Source of the DNA: Cystobasidiopsis lactophilus
Taxonomy: Eukaryota; Basidiomycota; Agaricostilbomycetes; Agaricostilbales; Chionosphaeraceae
Length of the DNA stretch: 64,000 nucleotides
Assembly: GCA_001599975.1 (NCBI GenBank)
Contig: BCIO01000005.1
Coordinates: 2,590,508 to 2,654,507, forward strand
Reading direction: 5' to 3'
Made by a program: the position numbers and the translations under genes. Below the pieces are notes generated by a model. That model was not told the origin of the DNA and did not search any database. It saw nothing but the letters and a program-made list of their open reading frames with translations. Of this stretch, positions 57,341-64,000 are shown piece after piece (within the stretch, counting starts at the first letter, position 1; each line of letters begins with the position of its first letter).

Positions 57341-60235
57341 CTACCAGTCCTCGTCCTCCTGTGCGCGATCAGAAATTACATCAGCTTTGACTGATCTGCT
57401 GAGGAAAAGCAGCGCACCTCTGGCTCGGAATCGCTGTCGCCCATGTTGCCCTTTCGAGCGCTGAGAGCCTGTGCCAGAGTGGATGCCAGATCTGTCGACG
57501 GCGCGGTAGAAGCCACTGGTGCTGCAGCGGCTTCCGAGTGCACAGAGTCGCGATCGCCACCATCCGTCTGCGCGAAACACATAAGCCGTCAAGACAGGAC
57601 GGATTGATGATCTAAGAAGAAAGCATTGCGCCGCACCTTTCGGAGGTTCGCGACGCTCTTGCCTTGAATAGAAGCTAGCAGGTTCATGCGAGAGCTGTCT
57701 GGGACTGGCAAAGGTGGACCCGCGCCACCAGCAGCTGCGAGCGCCAACGCCCTCCACTATCAGCTTGGGTTGGTAGAGGTCATGACAATGACACGTACGA
57801 GGTGGTGGCGGTGGCGCTGAATGCCGGACAATTCAGCTATGCGACGTGGCAAGAAAGAGAAGGACGCACGAGGTGGACCTGCTCGGCCGCCCATCGGTGG
57901 CGGAGCTGTAAAATTTTAGTTGTCAGCTTCGTCTCTATGCGAGCAAAAATGAAGGAGGGTTTACGTGGTGGTGGCGGAGGAGCTGTAGATAGTCGTTAGC
58001 TTCGCATCATCAAGTATCACATGAAAAGACTGACGCCCGGAACCATTCGTTGCTCGGGGCGGTGCTGGAGCTGCATGCACGCCAACGTTCACACAGTCCT
58101 TTGAGTTTGGAGCAGAAGATGGATGCGTACGAGGAGGCGGCGGCGGCGGTGGAGCTGAGCAAGCGGAGCGTCAAGATCCGCTCGGCGTCAAGCGCGAAGC
58201 AAAGTGAGTGCTTACCTCCAGAACCAGGTCGGACAGGCGGGGCTGTAAGAAGTCCAAAGACGGGATCAGACATGAGGATAGATAGGGCCTGCGACCGCTT
58301 ACGTGGAGGTGCTGCAAGCCATCGCCCATCTTCAGACTCGAAGGTTCAATCAGAACCGGACAAGACTTACGCGGCGGCGCATTGTTCGTCCGCTGTGGCA
58401 CGACAGGAGGAGCTGCTTGCCCACATGTATGTCAGAATGGGTGTGGCAATCTGGGGGAGACTTGGGCATACGAGGTGGAACTGCAAAAATTGTGAAGTGA
58501 TCAGTCCAAACATGAACGGCCCAATACACCGAGCAGAGCTCACTGTTATTAGAAGCGGGGCGTCCAGGTGGTGGCGCTGTACGTTTTCCCATTCATCAGA
58601 CGACGGAGAAGCAGTGTCAACAAATGGCGAAGGAAACGTACGCGGAACAGCGCCCCCAGGTCGCATTGGAGCTGGATAACACGAAGCGATCAGCGAGGAC
58701 TCTCGCTCGTGTGTTGGGAAGAAACATACGTGGTGGTGGCGGAGGAGCTGAGAGCGCGTCTCGGTCAATTTTCAAAATCGAAGTAAGAACGAGATGGCAC
58801 TTACGAGGAGCAGAGGATTGCGGTCTTGAAGGAGCTGTTGAAGACAGGCATGTGAGCGCTCGCGACCTCGTGTAGAACTAAAAACGGACGAGCTGGTGGT
58901 GCTGCGGGACCATCTGAGTTTCTGATCCAAAGCTCGAGTGAGGATCGACACTCACGCATAGGAACAGCATCTGGTTCTGCTCGTCGACTGGGCGGTAGTG
59001 CTGCAAACCGGTCCTTAAGATGAGGCTTCAACACAACGGAGCACCACGCACGCGGAGGCTTCCTCGCGATTTGCTGGGGAGGCGGCGGCGGTCTGCTTCT
59101 GGCATTATTGGCGGGAGGTGGTGGTGGAGGCGGCGGATGTTGCGGTGCGCCGCCCGCAGCGGCGGCGGCGGCTTCTTGCTCGGCCGCCATGGCTTCGACA
59201 CCGCCCCGCTGCGCGACGAAATCGCGGATAAAGTCCTCGTTGCCTTTGATGTCAGCCTGTGAGTAGGGAGGAATCAAGGAATCAGCATTGGAATAAGCTG
59301 ATTGGTTAGCCCGCCGAAGTGCCCACCTCTGTGATGCCAAAGCCCCCAAGCGCAGTGAGCAGCTTGGCCCAAGACGGGTCAATGTTCTCCATGGTGAAGC
59401 CCTTCTCGGCGTCGAAACCCATGTGGGCGACGTGCTTGAACTCCGAGGGCTTGGAGATGTCGCCCTTCTCGACGGGACCTTCCTTGGCCGTCTTGCGCCG
59501 CTTCATGGGCGACAACAAGCTGCTGCCACCGGACAGGCTGCTCTTTTGCGAAAGCTCCGTCTTCTTGGCTGCGTATTTGATGAAAGATGTCATTTTCGAT
59601 GGTCAGACTGGGAAGAGATTGAGCGAGGAGGATGGACGTGGAACTAACGGGCATGCTTGGCGCGGTTGATGACTTTCTTGTAGAACGACGTGGCCTCGGC
59701 CTCTTCGGCGAATACGAAAGCCAGCATGCATTTCTGTTCGTGCCCGAAGCCCCTTTGAGCAAACCAGGTCTGCAAGTAGTGACAGCGGGAAACAAACATC
59801 GCCGGCAAAGGTGTGGAAGAAGGTGCGGTCCTGGTGGTAGACCAGGTCGTCGTACAGTTCGTACTCCCAGATCACACCCCGAGAGCCCTGTTCAAACGTC
59901 CCAGAATCAAACTTGAGTTTTGACAGAGGCCGGAAGGGGGAGGCCGAGCGCACGACGACATCAACGAGCTTGAACCAAAAGCCGCCCCTGCCCTTGGAGG
60001 TGTTGCCAAACGTGATGGCGCCCTCCAGGCCGGACCAAGACCAGGCATTTGGGTCCGGGTAGGCGTAGTAGATGCGAGCGATGCCGCCAGCGAGGATCTG
60101 CAGCCGCCGCCTTCCTGATCAGCCATGGACTTACTCCTAGAGGCCAGGCGAGGGACGGACCTTGTCAGTGCTGCTGGCGGCGTGCTTCTTGATGAGCGAC
60201 TTCTCGGAGGAGGAGATGGACGAGTTGGCCGGCAT
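57341..60235 (-). CDS. LAS17: WASP/Las17 actin-nucleation promoter
   Basis: Activator of the Arp2/3 complex at endocytic actin patches. The start MPANSSISSSEKSLIKKHAA (60235) leads into a WH1 domain: ILAGGIARIYYAYPDPNAW, GGFWFKLVDVVGSRGVIWEY, ELYDDLVYHQDRTFFHTFAGD and KCMLAFVFAEEAEATSFYKKV. A basic linker (SPMKRRKTAKEG) and a CRIB-adjacent-like block (FGITEADIKGNEDFIRDFV) follow. The proline-rich region begins in exon 59256-59052 and goes on through fifteen tiny exons (59000-57799). Exon 57734-57637 holds the WH2 motif RMNLLASIQGKSVANLRK. The C-terminus, across two more exons, ends in the acidic Arp2/3-binding tail EPEEDEDW, with its conserved Trp. All expected domains are present. Divergent from UBC13, with only 51 bp between start codons. 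Confidence 0.92.
57799..59000 (-). other. Fifteen consecutive phase-1 microexons encoding the WASP proline-rich region
   Basis: Exons, in transcript order: 59000-58956 (45 nt), 58913-58890 (24), 58834-58805 (30), 58747-58730 (18), 58671-58642 (30), 58576-58544 (33), 58480-58472 (9), 58412-58371 (42), 58311-58303 (9), 58242-58216 (27), 58154-58131 (24), 58070-58035 (36), 57982-57965 (18), 57905-57870 (36), 57816-57799 (18). All lengths are multiples of three and every flanking intron is phase 1, so each exon completes a codon begun by a C, G or A left from the previous one. They encode short peptides such as PPPPPP, PPP, PPVVPQRTNNAPP-like and APPPPPPP units separated by Arg/Gly/Ser spacers. 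The introns are 42 to 65 nt, all GT-AG. The 58890-58913 exon has the weakest borders (GTCCGT donor). Confidence 0.85.
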
Positions 60236-60286
60236 TCCGCACGCACGCAGGGACTCGTTGATGCGGTTGGAGTTGTACGTCGAAGA
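60236..60286. promoter_or_regulatory. 51-bp divergent start-codon gap, LAS17 / UBC13
   Basis: Both start codons are well supported by family N-termini, leaving 51 bp between them. Two full 5' leaders and promoters cannot fit, so the transcripts probably overlap head to head, with each promoter inside the other gene. Confidence 0.6.
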
Positions 60287-61136
60287 ATGTCCTTGCCCAA
60301 GCGCATCATCAAGGGTTGGTTTCCCTTGTCCTGACCTTACTCTGAGCGCGAATACTGACGCTATAGCCCTCGACTTGGCAGAGACTGAGCGGCTCCTCAG
60401 CGACTCGCCAGTTCGTCGCCTGCCCCTGCTTATCCTTTGTTCCCCTCTCAGGTGCTAAATGCTCGAGCTCGTGCACAGGAGGGCATCTCGGCCAGCCCGC
60501 ACGAGGACAACCTCCGGTACTTCGACGTCGTCATCGCTGGCCCGACCGACTCGCCATATGAAGGCGGCATCTTCAAGATGGAGGTTCGTCCCCTTCGCCC
60601 CTCCAGCTCCAGGACCCCCTCGATGCTGATCGTTTTCGGGGTCAAACAGCTCTTCTTGCCAGAACCATACCCCATGGAGCCGCCCAAGGTCCGCTGCCTC
60701 ACCAAGATTTATCATCCGAACATTGGTAAATGAAGTGCCCACTACCCTCTTGCGCTCGAACTTGGTCGCTTAGCTAGGACGGCCGCGCTTACAGACAAGA
60801 TTGGACGGATATGCCTGGACATCCTGAAAGGTAACGCGAAGCCATTCCTGCATCCCCAAGGCGCTCAGTTAAAGCATCATGCTACAGACAAATGGTCGCC
60901 GGCGCTGCAGATTCGCACCGTCCTGCTCTCCATTCAAGCCTTATTGGGCGCTCCCAACCCTGACGACCCTTTGGCCAACGACGTGGCCCAGCATTGGAAG
61001 CAGAACGAGCCGGATGCCCTCCGAGTGGCGAAAGAGTGGACGCGCAACTTTGGTGAGCGCCCTGTTCCCTGGCTTGCTCTTGCCGTCCGATCCCTCATGC
61101 GAACGATAAGCTTTGTAGCCCTGTAAAATAACCACG
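60287..61136 (+). CDS. UBC13: Ubiquitin-conjugating enzyme Ubc13
   Basis: E2 enzyme that, with an Mms2-type partner, builds Lys63-linked ubiquitin chains in DNA-damage tolerance. It starts [15 protein letters not shown], then [62 protein letters not shown], then [32 protein letters not shown], which includes the active-site Cys in RICLDIL, and ends EWTRNFAL. Exons are short: the first is 28 nt, and the second (ends SDSP) 29 nt. Introns lie near 60315, 60397, 60583, 60725, 60830 and 61052. The stop is TAA at 61134-61136. The SDSPEGIS join uses the acceptor at GTGCACAG. Confidence 0.93.
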
Positions 61137-61405
61137 ACGCTTTCGCCCAACCTCTCATTGATGCTCCTTTTCTCTCTCTCCACGCCAATTTGTAGACTAG
61201 AAAAGCCAGGCTTTTAAGACCTTGCATTAACCCCACCCGACCTCTTTTGCGATATGAATGCATCAGCCAAAGGCGAGGCGCGACCACGGGTGCCTGAGAT
61301 GTTGTCAAGAAAGCCCTCATGCGCATTTCATCACTCTTGATCCGATTCCAAACAACACCCATTGCTCGTTTCGGAGTCTCGACGCTCCGAAGGAAGTCAT
61401 TCGCG

Positions 61406-64000
61406 ATGAACGAAGACTTTGTCCAGTCGTCGATTGTGCTCAGGAACATCGTGAGTGGCAACCAATCAACCTTCTCGAACCGAAAGGTGGCAAACTCATG
61501 CTGACTCATTTTTCGTCACCTAGCATTGCCCATCCTGCGTCTCTGCAGTCAAAGGCATTCTCACCCAGCTCACTGTGCCCAGCGCTTCGAGCTCGCAAGG
61601 CCAGAGTCCAGCCGTCGACCCGAAATCCGTCGACGTCTCCATCTTGGGCGGCACCGTCTCCTTCTCGCACTCCCCGATCTTGCACCTCGAGCAGGTCGAA
61701 GCAGAACTAGAAGCAGCCGGGTTCGAAGTCGACGATGAGGCCGCCTCCGGTCCCCCCGTCCTGGGATTGCAGCACTCGATTCATGAGAGTGTGCCCAGCT
61801 GGTTCGCCAACTACCTCGCGCCCGGCGGCAAACAGAGGCGCAGCAAGAAGAAGAAGCACCGAACGCTGTGCAGAGCTTGCCAGGCCCAAGAGGAAGCGGT
61901 GCCGACTTCCATCGAGTCTGGCGAAAAGCCACCAGCCGAGGACCTGGCCGAGTTGACCAAGACCAAGCTGGCCTTGTCGGGAATGACTTGCTCTTCTTGT
62001 GTCGGCAACGTCAAGGACGCTTTACAGGCTCTGCCAGGCGTTCAAACAGCTACCGTCGTCCTCCTTCCGCCCTCGGCCACCGTCACCCATTTTCCCTCGC
62101 AGACTCCTGCGGCTCAACTAGTCTCTGCCGTCGAAGATTCGGGGTATGAAGCAGAAGTGGTGTCTTCTGAACCGGTGGACGCGGCCGCGTTGGAGGTCAC
62201 CTCAGAAGAGCCGCCGCACCAGCTGTACAAAGCTACCCTGTCGGTTGGAGGTATGACTTGTGCTGCCTGCGTATCCAGCGTGTCAGATGCTCTCAAGTCG
62301 CTTCCTGGTGTCGAATCGTTCACCGTCGACTTGATGGGTGGCAGCGCAAGCCTCATGGTGGCTCGTAAAGAAGAGGCGGAGAAGGCCAAGGAGGAAATTG
62401 AGGACAGAGGATTCGAGGCCGAGGTGGTCGAAGTGGCTCCCAGCTCTCCCATCAAGGCAAAGGCTGGCGGAAAGGCGGCCGGGCAAGCCCCAACACGATC
62501 CGTCCGAATCCGAGTGGACGGCCTATACTGCCATCTGTGCCTGAACAAGGTCAATGCCTGCTTGTCTGGCATGCCTGAGGTCGTTTCATTCACCAACATC
62601 ACCTCGGTCGACAACCCCATCTCGCTCGTCACCTACACGCCATCGCCTCCCGCTTTCACTCTGCGCGACATCAAGTCGGCCATCTCCGAGTTGGGCGGCT
62701 TCCAAGTCACCCTGGTGCACGAGCCTTCTTTGGCCCAGAGGTCCGAGAGAGCTCAGCAAGCAGAGCGCCTGCGCATCTTCTACCGCCTGGTGGTCACCTT
62801 TCTCTTCGCTGTGCCGACGTTCTGTGTGGGCGTAGTCGGCATGACCCTCTGCAGCCAAGAGAATTCTTTCAGGCGGGATTTGGACACCCAGGTCTGGGGC
62901 AACAGCACCAAAGGCACGTGGATCATGCTGGGTCTCGCCACGCCTGTTCAGTTTGGCGTTGGCTCGTTCTTCTACAAGCGCGCCTGGAAGAGTTTGCGGG
63001 GTGTCTGGAGGCGAAAACGCAACGTTAGTTGGAGGAGGGTCTGGTTCGAGAGGCTCCTGCGCTGGGGCTCAATGGACACCCTGGTGGCGCTCGGCACAAG
63101 TTTGGGCTACTTGGCCTCGCTGGTCTATCTGGCTCTCGACGTTCGGAATCAGGGCCAGACGGAAAGCACGTATTTTGACGTGTCTGTCTTTCTCATCGTG
63201 AGCTCCTTGCCCTTTTCCATAAAGCGGATTGTATCGCTTATCATCCAGGGGCAAACCCGCAGTTCTTCATCCTGTGTGGTCGATTCCTAGAGAGCCTGAG
63301 CAAGGCTAGGACTGGAGATGCCTTGCGAGAACTGGCCAAAACCAAGCCATCCAAGGGCTTGCTTTACCTCCCGTCCAACAGCGAGAAGCGCTCGTCAACC
63401 TCCACTCTCGAAATCGACGCCGATCTCATCGAAGTTGGCGACCTTCTTCTAATCCAAGTAGGCTCATCTCCGCCGGTCGATGGCGTTCTGGTCGAGCACA
63501 GCCCACAATGCAGCTTTGACGAGAGCTCGATGACGGGTGAGACGCGCCCAGTGGCCAAATCACCTGGCGACGAGATCTTTGCTGGTACTCTGAACGCCGG
63601 CCCAGTGGCGTGCGTCCTCCGCGTCACCAAAGAACCAGGGTCCACCGTGCTGGATAGCATCATGGCTTCCGTCAAAGAAGCGATGGGCAAAAAGGCCAAC
63701 GTGGAGCGGCTTGCAGACACCATCACGGCTTACTTTGTGCCAACTATCGTCGCTATCGCCATCCTGACCTTTGTCGTGTGGCTCGCTCGCGGAGTTGCTG
63801 GTGACTTGCCTAGCTTATGGCTCTCCGGCGCACCGGACTCTAAGGGGTCTTGGGTTCTTGTGCGTCAACACCAGACTTCTTTTTGACTTCTCGTGCTGAC
63901 AACAACATGGGGCTGTAGTTCTCCATTCAGTTCTCAGTGGCCGTGTTGGTCGTCGCATGCCCGTGCGGCATTGGCCTTTCGGCTCCCACAGCGCAGTTGA
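61406..64000 (+). CDS. CCC2: Copper-transporting P1B-type ATPase, 3' truncated by window end
   Basis: Golgi copper pump that loads secreted cuproenzymes. It has heavy-metal-associated domains in order: IHCPSC (split by the first intron at 61451-61523), GMTCSSC, GMTCAAC, and a degenerate fourth, GLYCHLC. Then come transmembrane segments (RIFYRLVVTFLFAVPTFCVGVVG; GTWIMLGLATPVQFGVG; FERLLRWGSMDTLVALGTSLGYL; FFILCGRFLESLSKARTGDAL). The actuator TGE is in SMTGETRPVAKSPGDEIFAGT. The metal-channel motif CPCGIGLSAPTAQ is at 63958-63996, where the window ends; the phosphorylation DKTG and ATP-binding domains lie beyond. Introns are at about 63200-63260 and 63858-63917. The start MNEDFVQSSIVLRNI puts the first HMA domain at the N-terminus. 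Confidence 0.92.

Noticed and set aside
57341-57757. Continuous minus-strand frame of 138 codons over the WASP C-terminal exons
   Set aside because: It uses a different frame from the WH2 motif RMNLLASIQGKS and the acidic EDEDW tail, and crosses canonical introns. It is a shadow of the spliced gene.

Overview
The window is from a compact basidiomycete fungus. It holds about 30 protein-coding genes in 64 kb, almost all broken by short GT-AG introns of roughly 42 to 90 nt, with intergenic gaps often under 300 bp. Gene content is typically fungal: a Zn2Cys6 regulator, an Ssk1 HOG-pathway response regulator, a DHA1 multidrug transporter pair, Las17/WASP, Yme1, cytochrome-type D-lactate dehydrogenase and an RNAi-type RNA-dependent RNA polymerase. 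The species cannot be fixed from sequence alone; base composition, gene density and intron habit would fit a small-genome basidiomycete such as a Pucciniomycotina yeast-like fungus, which is inference. No tRNA or rRNA gene, transposon, viral remnant or CRISPR array was seen.

Layout. 0.2-5 kb: enoyl-CoA hydratase (-) divergent from KTI12 (+), then an HMG-box regulator (-). 6-13.5 kb: amino-acid/GABA-type permease (+) and a roughly 5-kb RdRP gene (+). 13.5-19 kb: a small unassigned gene and SSK1 (-). 19.4-25 kb: a tandem pair of MFS drug-transporter paralogues (-). 25-32 kb: D-lactate dehydrogenase (-), F-box/WD protein (+), AT-hook protein (-). 32.6-41.7 kb: a second permease, a Bin3-type RNA-cap methyltransferase, a Zn2Cys6 factor (-), DNAJC11 and an NAD(P)-binding protein. 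41.9-49.5 kb: SURF4/Erv29 (-), a PPR protein (-), a small secreted protein (+), a Gly/Ser-rich membrane protein (-), HSP20 (-). 49.8-56 kb: TFIIH subunit TFB5 (-), a PAC1-like proteasome chaperone (+), dynamitin (-), YME1 (+). 56-64 kb: calmodulin (-), WASP/Las17 (-), UBC13 (+), and a copper P-type ATPase that runs off the end.

The striking theme is microexons. Calmodulin can only be read as the canonical 149-residue protein with 11 exons, including exons of 7, 12, 7 and 9 nt. The HMG-box gene needs a 4-nt exon to complete its box. TFB5 has a 16-nt exon. In WASP the proline-rich region is cut into 15 consecutive exons of 9 to 45 nt, every one a multiple of three and every one bounded by phase-1 introns, so any could be skipped or combined without a frameshift. 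This looks like a splicing-modular SH3/profilin-ligand region and is the best candidate here for something undescribed.

The MFS pair adds two evolutionary signals: a roughly 470-bp near-identical coding tract flanked by about 85% identity (gene conversion or an assembly artefact), and two introns present in one paralogue and absent from the other.
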